The translations under genes were made by a program, and so were the position numbers. Shown here in pieces: positions 1 through 12,655 of a stretch of 64,000 nt of DNA (its first letter is position 1; each line of letters begins with the position of its first letter). Below the pieces are notes generated by a model. That model was not told the DNA's origin and ran no database searches. It saw only the letters and a program-made list of their open reading frames with translations. The stretch comes from Anastatus disparis (Eukaryota; Arthropoda; Insecta; Hymenoptera; Eupelmidae): positions 1,612,001 to 1,676,000 of the forward strand of contig JAFFSR010000227.1 of NCBI GenBank assembly GCA_017163975.1, written 5' to 3'.

Positions 1-528
1 GTTTATAATTAAAATTTTATTATCTAAATGGTAATCCATGGTTTACAATTTCAAATATATACATAATCCTCTTTCAAAAGAATGATTAATAAATTTTGTC
101 ATCACAATAAGAATGTTTGTATTGGTCGAAATAAAACATTATGGCGGAATAGCACGAAGTTTAAAATTTAAAAATTAGACGATTGACAGCTGATGTTCGA
201 AAAATTATAATCATAAAATTAATCATTTAACCTAATTATACAAGAGCTTTAAAATTGTTGATGAAAAAAAAAACAAACGAATAAAATTCTTTTTTAAAAT
301 AAGATTTTAGTTATAGCATCAATGTATGTCAAATTTATTTTCATTCATTTCGATTTTTGTAACAAAAATTTAAGTGTTGTAAATTTTATTTAATAGAAAA
401 ACAAACGTAGTAAAGCGTGCGAAGCGTGCTTAGAATTTGCTAGTGTCTGAAAACAATTATGAGTGTAATTCCCGTTTATCATTAATCGCATGATTAATGT
501 GTGTACATATAAGTATACATATGCACAT
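1..528. other. AT-rich spacer, no gene seen
   Basis: AT-rich sequence with frequent stops in all frames. I see no splice-flanked exon, RNA gene or clear repeat before the inverted-repeat element that starts near 533. Confidence 0.5.
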
Positions 529-532
529 ATAT

Positions 533-1310
533 GGGTCATTCTAAAAAAAAATTATTTTAAAGTGAGTGCTTGTAGCTCCTTTGCTATTAGAAACTTGCAA
601 TTTACCATAATTATAGCAAATTTTATGTAGAATATAAGAAAAAATTTTTAAATACGACTAGATTTATTCGTAAGTATGAATAAGTTAAATTTATGTAACC
701 TTCGAAGCCCTTTTTAGATGTGATAAACAAAATTTTTAGGTTTCATTGATGTTTTTGGTCATCAAAATAATTCATTAATAATAATCTAAACATACCATTT
801 TAAAGGTCTTGTTTTAAACTTTCATTATGTACTTAATAAAAATCATTTGAAACTAGAAAAAAAAACCTAACAAATCCCGTGTTTAGATTATAAATTTAGC
901 GAATTTTCAGGTATTAAAGAGATAGTTATTAAGGTATTAAGAATTTACAGGTTGTTTGTTGCGATTAAAAATTAAATGTGACCTACGAAGCCTCCATAGA
1001 ACAAAAACGGTTGAATTTTTTTTAATCAAACCACCGCCGAAAAAATGTATTTTTTGAAAGAAATTCTTATTGTTTAGATATTTACATAGTTGATATTGGT
1101 TTTAAGAATTGAGAAAATATTCAATTTTGGTAACCTTAGAAGCCTTTTTCACAATATATTATATTGGTATTTGGTATTTTTTGTAATTAATTTTGCGCAA
1201 CTTGGAATGTCAGTTTTTAATAAATTTAAAGACAGTTAATTATAAAAAAAACACCAAAATAAAAAAAAAAAACATTTTCGGAAAAAATGTAAATTTTTTT
1301 AGAATGACCC
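533..1310. mobile_element. Candidate non-autonomous DNA transposon with short terminal inverted repeats
   Basis: The left end reads GGGTCATTCTAAAAAAA (from 533) and the right end is its reverse complement (ending at 1310). Both ends are flanked by ATAT (529-532 and 1311-1314), which could be a target duplication or part of the repeat, since ATAT is its own complement. The interior is AT-rich and has no transposase. It contains three scattered similar motifs of the form ACCTTCGAAGCC (near 697, 980 and 1131). The superfamily cannot be told from this. Confidence 0.45.
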
Positions 1311-1532
1311 ATATAAAATGTATATATAAAGACTTGATGAATGGTTCTAAAAGAATAGAAGATAAAGTATTGATCAAATAATTATTTCAATAACAAAAGT
1401 GGTCATAAATATTCTTAAGAAAAAAAAAACGTAATAAAATTTTTCTCATAAATGAAGTTAAATACTCGTTAACAGTAGTAAATTTCTTGATAAAATGTTA
1501 GTTTCTTTGAAACATTTGTAAAAACAAACACG

Positions 1533-1619
1533 ATGAAGAACAGAAGTACGCTGATCAAAATTCTAATAGCTTTAATTGTTTGTTTATTTGCTATTAAATC
1601 AACTGGTTTACCAGAGATC
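1533..1619 (+). CDS. Possible alternative (or orphan) first coding exon of the lipase gene
   Basis: Starts at an ATG in AAACACG-ATG context and encodes 29 residues: a basic N-terminus (MKNRSTLIK), then a hydrophobic stretch (ILIALIVCLFAI). This is a typical signal peptide. It ends exactly at a strong donor (GTGAGT at 1620) in phase 0. The lipase exon at 4524 also begins in phase 0, so joining the two would give a 400-residue secreted lipase, which is the usual family length. The exon at 4217 supplies a different signal peptide for the same downstream exons. It may instead be the surviving first exon of a lost duplicate. No transcript evidence is available. Confidence 0.4.
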
Positions 1620-4216
1620 GTGAGTAATGTTTTAAGTAAAGTAATCATGGTAATAAATAAGAGTGGTATATGTTCGCATATAGATTTTCTTCATTGATCG
1701 GTCATTCCATTTGGATATTCTGAACTGAAAAAACGCAAAAAATCTTTTTTACAAAAACTTCGAGAAATAGCCACCAAATAGAATTTGTATTTTGAAATAT
1801 TGAAAGGTTATAGGTTCTTTAGATATTTTAATTTTTTTTTAAATAAATAATTTATTTTTTTGTTAATAGAATGCAGTTAATAATAATTTTTATAATTGAA
1901 TTTTTACAATCTCAGGAAAATAGAGTTAAGTAAAACAGAGTAACAATAATTTTATTTTGATTGAATTATTTTTCCTAAAAAATAATACACAAAAACAAAA
2001 ATTTAGTTTCTTGAAATATATTTTTCTTTTGATTAAAAGTAATGTATATATTTTCATTCATTAAAAATTCGACGACAGAGTGACAACACATTTTGTCAAG
2101 AAAAGTCATACCAAAAATAGTCTGTTTATTTAAACCATATGCTAGTAATCACATATGTTATGAAAATTTTAAATTTTCTTTAGATTTTAGTACAGCAATG
2201 TGTGTATATATTACACGAGCTGTGGGAAAAGCATAAACATCTTTTCCCTTTCGCCGCCAATGACACAGGGCGATGCACCCACCAGGACTGTTTTTTCCCC
2301 TTTTTTCATAATATTTAAATGTCTCCTATACCTATGCCTTGTTACAATTTTTTTCTCTGATCTGCTATCGAGCTTCTTTGTTTCATTGGTTTCCAGTTCT
2401 CACAATTTTTTTTATAAAAAAAAGCACTTGTCTCTAATCCAAAACGTTTTTTGAAATTAATTATCTTTTCTATTCAGAATTCTATAGGTTTAATGATTTC
2501 GTTCACCCTTCTTTCAGTTTTAACGACACGTTTTTTTAAGAACAGTGAGAAATTTTGTGTCCAACAAAGAAACTAGAAATGTAAATCATTCTTTGATAAT
2601 AGATTTATATGAAAAATTCATTGCCAATAGATTTCGCATAAATTTTAACCAGTATTTTAATAACTTGAAAATTATTTAAATACTGCTGCATACTAAGTCC
2701 TAATTTATCAATCACTATACAAATTTATTATATTTCCTAATCCCTCCAAAAAAGATCGATAAAAAATAATAGTTGGTTTTTAATTTTTGCTATATGGTAA
2801 AACATTTTTTGATTTAGTAATGTTCTGTTTTTTTACAATTCCAATGGGCTAGGATATAATCTACCAATTAAACTTTTAAATTTACTACTTAATTCATCAA
2901 TTAGAAGAATATACTCTTGCTATGAATTTTTAAAAATAAATAATATGAAGGTTTTAAATTAGTAAATCAATTATACTAATAATTACTTTTTCAAAACGTG
3001 TTGAAAACTCTTTAACATTTTAATGATTATATTCAATATTACTTATTCAAACCTCACTAAAGCATCTTAAACATTTGTGTAAAGTAATTTTGGAAAAAGA
3101 TTTTTAAGTGTCAACGTGTGCAGAACGCAAAATCATTAGGAGGTCCTTCAAAAACTGAAACTTTGGTTGACATGATTTTTTGAGCTCGGGTGTGTATAGG
3201 CAAAAGACACCCCACAAAGTATATATAATTTCTTGTCTCTTTCTCATCTTGAGTGCCTTAAAATTTATAGTTTTCAAGCGTGCACGAGATGGTATCTTTT
3301 CATATGTCTAGCATATGCACGACCAACGCAACCGCAAAAGTTCTCCTGTCTTGCTCATATTCTTATGTATGTGTATTCAAGTCTTTGATCCCTTGCACAT
3401 AACTACATTGGTAAAGAAACCCCCTCTTCGTTTTCTTTACTCTTTCTATCTCTTTCTTGTTCGTTTTTTTAGGCTTGTTTCTTTCTTGCCAAAAATAAGG
3501 GGACTTCTTATTGGAAGACGATGCAAATTTTTCGTTTTGACTTTCGGTTAGGCAAATATGTGTTGCTACTTGTTAAGGTTGGGTTCTATGGAAAAGACAA
3601 GAATTTTTTGTTTAATTTTTTATGAACTCTACCAAGTATTGCTCTGACACGAAAATGGTCTTGCAAAGAAATCCGTTTTGAAAATTAAAAAGAGGTAAGT
3701 ATTGTTGATATGACAATAATTTGCATCCAAATAACATTTTTATTATTTGATAAAATATTCTAGTACTCTTTCATGATTAAATAATTATGTTCATTGAAAT
3801 ATCAATTTTTCGTGATTAATCACTTTCCTGATTAATCATTTATTTAAATTGCTAGATAAATGACTATTTTCAATTGCAATTTCATTTTCAAAAATTTAAA
3901 TATAATTTGTAATTATCTGACAAACTATAATCAAGTTTAATAATTATGAGTACTATTCTTTAATTACGAAAAAATGATTAATTCTTTTTTTTCTTCTTAT
4001 AATCTCGTTAATTTTTTTTTAGCTAAATCACGAAAATTCTTGAATTTGCATAATTATATTTTGAATTAGGCTTTGTTCAATCTGGTATCAAGCTAGGACT
4101 TGATAAATATTTTTATTATAATAGTGTTGTTCTCATAAAGAACAATCATTAAGTTTCTCTTGTACCGTTAGTTATTTTTAAATATATTAAAAAATAGTAA
4201 TACTTGGAGTAACAAA
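1620..4216 (+). other. Presumed intron or upstream region of the lipase gene
   Basis: No coding exon recognised. Mostly AT-rich, with two GC-moderate pyrimidine-rich islands (about 2190-2420 and 3100-3560) like those seen later in the window. A good donor-like GAGGTAAGT occurs near 3692 without a convincing exon before it. If the 1533 exon is used, this is intronic. If transcription starts near 4217, it is 5' flank. Confidence 0.4.
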
Positions 4217-7071
4217 ATGATGTTTAAAGTCAGTGTATTGATAATTTGCTTTTTTTCATTATTAATACCAAAGATTACAAGAACAGCTTTAGAAGGATCA
4301 TCTCGTGTATTAGATGTTATTGAAAGATCAACTAGTCCATCAAAGATTATAAGAACAGTTTTAGAAAAATCGATTCGTGTATTCAATGATAATGAAAGGC
4401 CGACTAGAGTAAGAACTGCTGAACAACTTAAGAATAATAAAAACGCTGTTTATGATTTTGTACGTATATAATTATTTAACAGTCTTTTATTTAAATCATC
4501 ACTAAAAATATTAATATCTTTAGATTGGCCTAGTTGAACAATATGAAGGGTACAAAGCTGAAGAATATTCCTTGACGACGAGTGATGGTTACATTTTAAA
4601 ATTGCACAGAGTTTACGCCAGTCCATTGAGTCCTGAATCTGAAGTAAAAAGAGTTGTCTTGATAGGGCCAGGCTTATTTACGTCTTCCGATTTTTATGTT
4701 GATTTAGGAGCTGACCATGATCTTGGTAATGTTTAAATTGAAAGAATACAAATAGTAGTAATTTAAAATTTTTAGTTTTTAATTTTATTGACTATGTATT
4801 TATAAGCAAATATTAACATAAATATTTTTTTAACCTGATCTTGTCATAGTTAAAAATATAATTAAAAAAAATGAAATTCTTAAATAATGAAATTCTTTTT
4901 AACTGTATGAAATATTATACACAGATATATTCATGATATTCTTGTTCCATTTTATTTTGTTTGAAAATGATTTTTTTTTTATTCATTTTTTAATAAAAAT
5001 AATAATAATTTTATAAATATTAATGGTATACTTTTATTTTTTATATTTACTTAAACCGTAATAATAAATAATTGCAAGCAATATAAATAAAAAAATTATT
5101 TTTTTTTTTAAATAATTTCATTTTTAAACGCTTATGCAATAAACATTGTCATAATTCAAAATTCCATTTTTACATATAAAATAAAATTAAACAAAGATTT
5201 TTTTATGTATACGACTATAAAAAACAAAAAAAGAATTCCTTTGTGTTACTAAACAAAAAAATTATTTACACAAAAAGATAAAAGTTACCAAGATTTGTAT
5301 TACCACACCAAAAAGTTATTTACATAAAACGATAAAAGTTACCAAAATTTTTGAAAACAATTATATAATTAGTAGTAAGTATCAGATCATTGTACAAATT
5401 ATTTTTAAAATGTTTTATTTTTTTAATTATTGTTTTTCAAAACATCTTATGTTTTTAATAAAAGAAAAAATGTATAACAAAAATTTTTTATCCCTATGAA
5501 CAAAGAAAATTAAACATGACAAAAAAGTTATATATGCTATGGGTTGTGATAATTTTTCTAAGATCATTACTAATTTTTACCCAAGAATCCACGCAAAAAG
5601 TCAAAATATAAATTTCCTCGCAAATAATAAAATTTATTTTGTCTAATAAAACGATTAATTATTTATTTATTAGTGTATCGACTAGCTGATAATGGTTATG
5701 ATATTTGGATTGGAAATATTAGAGGTACTTCATATTCATTGGAGCATATTAAATATTCGCATAACGATCCTAAATTTTGGGAATTCAGGTAATAACCAAA
5801 CAGTTTTTATTTAATATATTGAGTGATAGAACAAAATAATAAAATATTCTTATTCCATCATTAAAACTATTTAAAAACAGCTTGAACGAAGCAGCTTTAA
5901 TCGATACACCCGCATTCATAGATTTTGTTTTAAATAAAACTGGACAAAAAGATCTTTCTTACATTGGATACTCGATGGGATCAACACAAGGCTTTATGCT
6001 TTTGTCTTCAAAACTTGAATACAATAATAAAATTAATATGTTCATCTGTCTTGCACCGGTAGTTTATTTTGTTCCACCAATAAACCCATTAACAAAAACA
6101 ATATTTAAAACCATGGTGGTAAGTTCAATATTTCATTATAAATATATTTTAAACTTTAAACATGTATGAAAAATTTAACTTTTTTATTTTCTTAGGAGCT
6201 TGGAAGGAAAGGCAGAGTTAATGAACTTTTTCCTCAATCAACTGTGATAGCAGCAGCAGCAGATACGTTTTGCACTGTACCTTTTCCAAACATCTGCGCG
6301 CCTTTAGTCGACGTTGGTGCACAATCGGATAAAATGAATATTGTAAGTGTAATTAATCGAAATATGAAAAAGTTTTTTTAATATTGCTTTTAAACGAATA
6401 TTTTCAGACTTATGCTTTACCCAAGATCAGTCGTTATGCACCTGCTGGTTCAGGTTATCACATTGTAGAACACTATTATCAAATGGTACAAGCTCAGGGT
6501 AAGAAGCATTCTTTTTTTTCAACGAGTTATACAAATAAAAAATACTATTTAGTTATTATTATAAATATTTAACTCTAAATAAGTATAAAATTTTAAAACA
6601 TGATTATAAAACTATTATTAAAATTGTAAAATGATGTGATATACTTTGTTTTATTACTAATAACGGACGTTTTTTATAGGAAAATTCCAAGCATATGATT
6701 ATGATAAATGCACGTTTTCATGTAAATCGCGTTCAAATCGACAAATGTATAATCAAACAAAGCCCCCTCAGTATGATGTATCATTAATTACTGCACGTAC
6801 ATTTCTTTTTCAAGGTCTATCAGATTCCTTTACTACAAATAAGGTAAGAATCAAATACAAGTTTCATTTTAACTTCATCTAATTACATTTGCAACTGATC
6901 TTTTTATTACAGAATGTTGAAAGATTAGCGGAGAAATTGAAAAATCTTCAAATAATTTTTATAGTTAATGATAAAAAATTTAATCATATTGATTTCTTTT
7001 GGAATTTGCAAGCTCCGAGTCTAGTTTACACCCCATTGTTGACTGTGATGGACAAATATTTAAATAAATAA
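4217..7071 (+). CDS. Secreted acid-lipase family protein (gastric/lysosomal lipase-like), eight exons
   Basis: Predicted alpha/beta-hydrolase lipase that hydrolyses acylglycerols or cholesteryl esters. Exons: 4217-4459, 4524-4725, 5674-5788, 5881-6118, 6196-6342, 6408-6498, 6680-6843, 6913-7071. All junctions are GT/AG and phase-consistent, giving 452 residues. Seen: a hydrophobic signal segment at residues 2-17; a duplicated 24-residue stretch (19-66); the lipase N-terminal block EEYSLTTSDGYILKLHR (94-110); LADNGYDIWIGNIRG in exon 3; the nucleophile elbow GYSMG with Ser218; a candidate acid Asp394; and FNHIDFFW with His425. The catalytic triad therefore looks complete. Odd points: the usual HG of the oxyanion segment reads GPG (129-131), so the His is replaced by Pro, and the product is about 50 residues longer than the common 400 because of the N-terminal extension. 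The stop is followed by AATAAA. Family assignment is firm; substrate and tissue are unknown. Confidence 0.9.
4271..4414 (+). repeat. Two 72-bp in-frame tandem repeats in the lipase first exon
   Basis: Copy 1 is 4271-4342 and copy 2 is 4343-4414. Each encodes 24 residues of the form KI-RT-LE-S-RV---ERxT (residues 19-42 and 43-66). The copies have diverged but share most positions and keep the frame. They lie between the signal peptide and the lipase domain, in what may be a propeptide. The repeat accounts for most of the extra length over a normal lipase. Confidence 0.8.
5246..5353 (+). repeat. 54-bp tandem direct repeat in lipase intron 2
   Basis: Two diverged copies (5246-5299 and 5300-5353) share blocks such as TTATTTACA, GATAAAAGTTACCAA and ATTT at a constant 54-bp offset. 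They lie in the longest intron of the gene (4726-5673), which otherwise shows only AT-rich sequence. No coding potential. Confidence 0.6.
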
Positions 7072-7093
7072 TTATATTAAAATATGTTTTTCT

Positions 7094-7099
7094 AATAAA
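7094..7099 (+). terminator. Polyadenylation signal of the lipase gene
   Basis: AATAAA lies 23 bp after the TAA stop at 7069-7071 and is followed by a T-rich stretch. This matches a short 3' UTR. Confidence 0.6.
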
Positions 7100-9659
7100 T
7101 ACATTTATTCTACAACACTAAATTGTAAAATTTATTTCGAAGTTTCTGTAAACTGCACCGCTAAAAATTATAAACGCAAAATGTAAACAAAAAAATTTAT
7201 GAAATATAATTTGTTTTATCTTTTATCGAGATAACGTTCTTTTGTATATATAAAACTTGAGTAAATAAATAATGAAGTATTTGTTTGCTCTTGATCCGAG
7301 TTTTTAATTGTAAGAAATTCATTGATCATCAAGGGATAATATTTTTTTTAAATTTTATTGTTCTATAATGATCAAATAGAATAATACAATAAAGAATTAT
7401 GCTATATCTCTTATTTACAAAATTCGACAAACAAAATTTTGTCCCACGTATACACGCATACACGCATGAAAAATTATTTGGGAAAGCAATATTATATCTA
7501 ATTGGGTTTCATTATAAATTATATTATTAAAGAAATTCATAATTCTTAAATTATTTAGATGAATTTGAAATTTCTTCCGGATATACAGTAAGTTTATTAT
7601 ATTTTATTTACTAAGATAGCTTGGTAACTATTACATAAGCTGTTCCCTTTGATATGAATCACGTCTCATAAAACAATATATTCAATTAAAACAAAGAATA
7701 TATTTATTATTTATCAAATAATACTATTTCAACTTGCTTTTTAATAAATTTTGATTATTTAAATCTGTAAAAGTGTCAATAATCAATACTTTGACTTACA
7801 TAAAGAAGTGAATTAAAAAAATCTTAAACACAATTCAATTTCTTATTAAAAGAAATCGCAGTTATTACGCAGACGCCTTCATGCGACGCAAATCTTCTGA
7901 ATTTAACCCAAGCATTTGTAGTAACGGCACGCTTATAAACAAAATTCAAAGGGTAAATTTTGTTATACGTATATATACATATTATAAGTGCGTAGATATT
8001 CGCTGACTCGTGCTGGTTCACTTCTGCACATGCGGGCTTATAAATTATTTTTTCTAACATAACAAAAATCTGAGCAAAGAAGTATAAGGGGTGCAAAAGT
8101 AAATCAAGGGGGATGGTGTAACGTTTTACCCTTCACGCATATACGCGCGTACAAACGTATACATATAAGAAAATATATGAAAAATCGTAATACGTGCCGG
8201 TACATTGTGCTGCACGTGCACACATATACTTTCTACATGCAATCCTACGCTATAAGCTTCGCAGGGGTTGAATTTTCGTGACTACGTTATAATAAGAGAA
8301 ATCTAGGAGAATAAGAGATAGTAAAAATATAACAGCTGCTCCTGTATCTATATATACATATTATAGTTGGCGTGATTCATAGCTCAAGCTTGTCTCTAGC
8401 ACGAGACCAACACACACGTGCCCTTATACTTACTTACTTATTATTCCAAAATAAGAGAAGGGAGGGCTATTAATGGATGTTTATCGGTCGATGCGTAATA
8501 GAATTTTGTAATCGAGCGTTTCTTCTTTATACATTGGCAAAAACGATTAAATACATACACGGCTCATTGAACTTGCATAGCGCGTCTTAATATGCTTATT
8601 AAGGAATTTATTGTCAAGATTTTTATAAGCGTGTTATACATTTATTTTGTGACGGGATTTATTGGTAAATATGTGTATGTTAGTAAAGAAATTGGATTTC
8701 AGTTAAAACGTTTTTTGTGTTCCTTATCGGTAGCAATTATGTTTACATCTACTGTGGACATTGTCAATGAGATGATTGATAATCAGTGATGTAATTATTC
8801 TTGAATAGTCAGTGAAATGTTAACAAAAATTAACAGAATATATATATTATACCGCACTGTAAATATATTTAAAATAATGTTAGTTTTTTATGTCTATTTT
8901 ATATTTTTTTAAATGTAACTTTTAGCTTCTTTATTTTTATAAAAATTTACAAATTATAAATTTATCAAATCTAATAAACTGATGTAAAAAAATTGCAACA
9001 TAAATTATTGTTTTACATAAAATAAACATGCATTTATGATTGTTTAATAAATTTATTTTACAAAATGATATTATGCTAATGATTTTTTAATAGACTTTTG
9101 ATAGTAGCGTTCGGTTATATAAAGCTTTGTATTCAGGTGTATGAAATTTTAGCATATGTATAGACTGAACAGTTGTGCTATATTGCACTGCATCTGTGCA
9201 GAAAGTAGAGTATAACAATGAACAAAAAATCAGATTGTGGTTACAAAAAGATTTAATTGTTTAATATATGCTTCACACGCCATTTTACAGTTGGGCGTCA
9301 AGAATCGTTCAACTAAAAATCACCACCTGTTTAATAAACTGTTGAAATCGTTTTTTTATTATTTAACTATTCTATAGCATTTATTGTACTAATAAGCACG
9401 TATTGATTGAAGTTTTAGGTATCAACAAATCATATGTCGAATAAATTTTTCCCTGATTGTTTAATAAGTTTTTGTCAATTTTTAAAAAAACAATTTAATA
9501 TAAATAAAATCATTTTATTTTCATTTCTCTAATTATACATCTCTTTATATGATACAAATTTAGAAAATAATTTTACAAAAGCAACATTTCAAATAATGAA
9601 CGTTAAAGTTACGTATATTTATGCCATTCTCACGTCAATCTTTCTTTTTTTTTTTACAG
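7100..9659. other. Intergenic or intronic, no gene supported
   Basis: AT-rich ends flank a GC-moderate, CpG-containing island at about 7850-8580 (many ACGTGC/ACGCGT-like words and TATA-like repeats). A short hydrophobic open frame at 8592-8789 has no recognisable motif and no splice context. Other short frames are composition artefacts. Confidence 0.4.
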
Positions 9660-9708
9660 AAAACTCAGAAGACACGCGACGTCAGAGGAACGAAAAAAAC
9701 TTCAATAG
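9660..9708 (+). other. Candidate 49-nt microexon of an unidentified gene
   Basis: A long T tract ending in TTTTTTACAG is followed by 49 nt and then by a near-consensus donor, AG|GTGAGT (9709). One frame reads through as NSEDTRRQRNEKNFN and another as KTQKTRDVRGTKKTSI; the third ends in TAG. The length is 3n+1, so inclusion would shift phase. I do not recognise the peptide. If real, it would mean this gene-poor tract is an intron of a large + strand gene whose main exons lie outside the window. A chance match of acceptor and donor is possible. Confidence 0.3.
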
Positions 9709-12655
9709 GTGAGTGAACATCAATAGCACTTTGCCCTTCTTATATATATATAAAAAAAAGAAACCTTATCCAAAATAAATATTCCTTTCTTCACTTCAAC
9801 AAAGTTCATCTTCCCCTTGAAGAAGTTTTAATCCAAAATTCAAGCCAAGAAAATTTGTACGTTACTTTTCATTGAAGTAAAAGATACTTCAAAAACCCAA
9901 AGTAGGCACAACAAAGATCTCGAAGTGCACCTCCTACGTATAAAAAAACTAAAAAAAGGATCATGTTCCTCCCACGCATGCACATACATGTCACATAAAG
10001 AAAGCCATTAAAGAACCGCGTTTACACCCGCTGTTACATATTCTTTTCGAATCGTCTTACTTTTGCGTTTGTCCGGCTATTATTCTTCGAAACGTCACAC
10101 ATAAGTTTGAAGGAAAAAGGTCTATAGTGAATGAGAAAACGACGTAAAAGGAAAATTTCAACACTACTCGATGGATTTTACACGTACATTGTTGTGCAAA
10201 GATTTTTATGGATGAAATAAAGGAATTTTTTTCGAAAAGGAACGTAATATTAATCCACCGGATTGATTTAATACTTCGAATTCCTATAATATTACTATAG
10301 AATATTCAGGTACCTCCTATTTTATTGTATAAAATATTGACATCTTTATTAATAAGAATTGTCAGTTTATAATAAAAGAAAGTTCAAACAACTCAATCAG
10401 AACTTTGAAATATGACGATTTCTTAAATACTATTGATTATATTTATGCGTTAATATAATAGTAACGTCAGACAGGTATTGTATTATTTAAATCTTCAAAC
10501 TCATCACGCTAAATAACCTCAGAAATTTAAGACATCACTTATTATACGAGAATGCTTTACTTTTTTATACAATTTATTGCACTTGTACTTCGAAAAAATT
10601 TTGAATTCTGTTAACGATTAACAGTTTCAAAAAGAACTAGGAAAATGTTTACTATGAAAAATTTTTATCTTCGTAGAAATAGGACATAAACATGACAACT
10701 CACTTTTTAACAAAAAATTGGCTGTTGGGTAGTAGTATTTTATTATCGACAATCCAATTACATTACGTTTAATAAAATGCAAATCAAACTCAAAATCATT
10801 TTATCTTGAAACAATTAAAGTTCAGTTTATTGCTCTAACCATGCTTCGCTTCTGATTCATTATATTATTCAAGAAATAAATGGGCCAAACTTTCTGTCTT
10901 TATTTAATAACGTTTCCATCATTTATATAAAAATTGTCGGTAATAGCAAAATAACAACTTTTGCGAGATGAAAGTATAATGTGTAAATTTTATAATAGCA
11001 AATGAGATCTACAAAAATTTCATGAAAAAGATAGATTATATTAACGATAGCCGGTATATTAGCGGTAGAAGAGAAGAAATTACAGTTTTTTCTAATTACA
11101 AACGATAATTTTTATATGAATAATAAAAAACACTATTAGACAAAGACAGAAAATTCGGCCTCTTTTCTTAAGGTATTCTTAATATCTGATTCGCAAATGT
11201 GAATTATGCACTGAATACAAATCTTAATGCATTGATTTATATACATTTATTTAATTTATATCATTTTATATCATTAGGTGAATAATCAGTAATTTACAAA
11301 CAAATAACGTAAGAATTAATTAAAATAATATCTCCAATCACAATTCAAAATTCTAATCTTAAATTACAAAACTTTTACTAAATAAAATTCGATTACTCAT
11401 ATATTTTGTTTTTATATTGTTGTATTTATAACATTTAATAGTTATAATGTTGAAAAATTGAGACTGTTCGTTCATCAAACCTTTGATAAAATTTCTTAGA
11501 AATGTCAGCAACGTATAAGATTTTGAAAATAAAAGGAACCATCCGCTAAAAGTATAATGAAGCATTGCGTATAATAGTTCAACTTTGGAATTCGACAACC
11601 CTCGAAAAAAGCACGAAGTGCAAAGTGCCTTCGGAATTTTCCAAAAGCTTAACAAAAGAAAAAGGCGCCGGTATCCATTCATTCACACATACGTTAACTA
11701 TACACAATGCATAACTTAATCTCTATTTCCTTATATATCTTCTACATGCATGTCTCGAGACTTTGCAAAGGGACAATAAAATTTTATAAATCTATGCTTT
11801 CCCAAGTCTTATGGTTTATAAAGCAAGCGATATAAAGAACCGTTGGAATTCACGTGTATATAAGGAAACGTGTGTTACAAGGTTTTAAAATTTAAAAAGA
11901 CCTCCATCGGTGTTATGCACAGGTAGATTTCATTGGAGGCCAATGCCACCCCCTGAAGAGAAAAGACTTGATAGGTTGCAAACATTTTCCTTTTTCTCTC
12001 TTGTTTTACGTAAAACTGCAGGAGATGTGCTCAAAATATCGCTGATTATCTTAGTGAAGATTCTGTTGCTATAAATCCTCTCTTATAAGTGGATAGTTTG
12101 CGTAGATGGAAAGAATCTTGAGGATTTTCAAGGGATAGATTGCTTGATAAAGGTGTTACATGTTTTTTGTTTTACTAGATAGTTTTTGGAATCAGGGCGT
12201 GATTTATATGGAGCATTTTCATTTCTAGTCGTACAAAATTATGTTACGAAATATTAAATAAAAGATTTATTTTTTTTACTACTAATAGATTTGTTTATAT
12301 TACAAGTTCACATAACCTTTGAATTATTGCTTTTAACAATAACATATTTCGACTTTCGGGAAAAAATTAGCATAGTTTAGACTTAAGAAATTTAAGCAAA
12401 TTTAAATCGTCTTACAAAAAATAGCACATCTCAACGCTTCTCCTTCAACAATAACACATTTTAATGATATCATTGGACATTTTTGGATTAATTTTTATTG
12501 ATATTTTATAATTATTATTTGATACAAAAACTTCTTTTTAATATTTGTTTACCCAGTATTGTTTATCAATTGTCTTTACGATGATCGATTTTAAGTTGAA
12601 AACCAAAAATTAATCACTATTATTGGGGAGAGTTCAAAATATTATTCCATTGCTA
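9709..12655. other. Gene-free stretch with GC-moderate islands
   Basis: Islands at about 9600-10260 and 11640-12130 alternate with AT-rich DNA. I find no coding exon, RNA gene or clear repeat. The minus-strand frame at 11359-11682 has no recognisable motif. Confidence 0.4.

Noticed and set aside
8592..8789. Hydrophobic 65-codon frame, + strand
   Set aside because: Considered as a receptor tail exon, but no family motif or acceptor was found.
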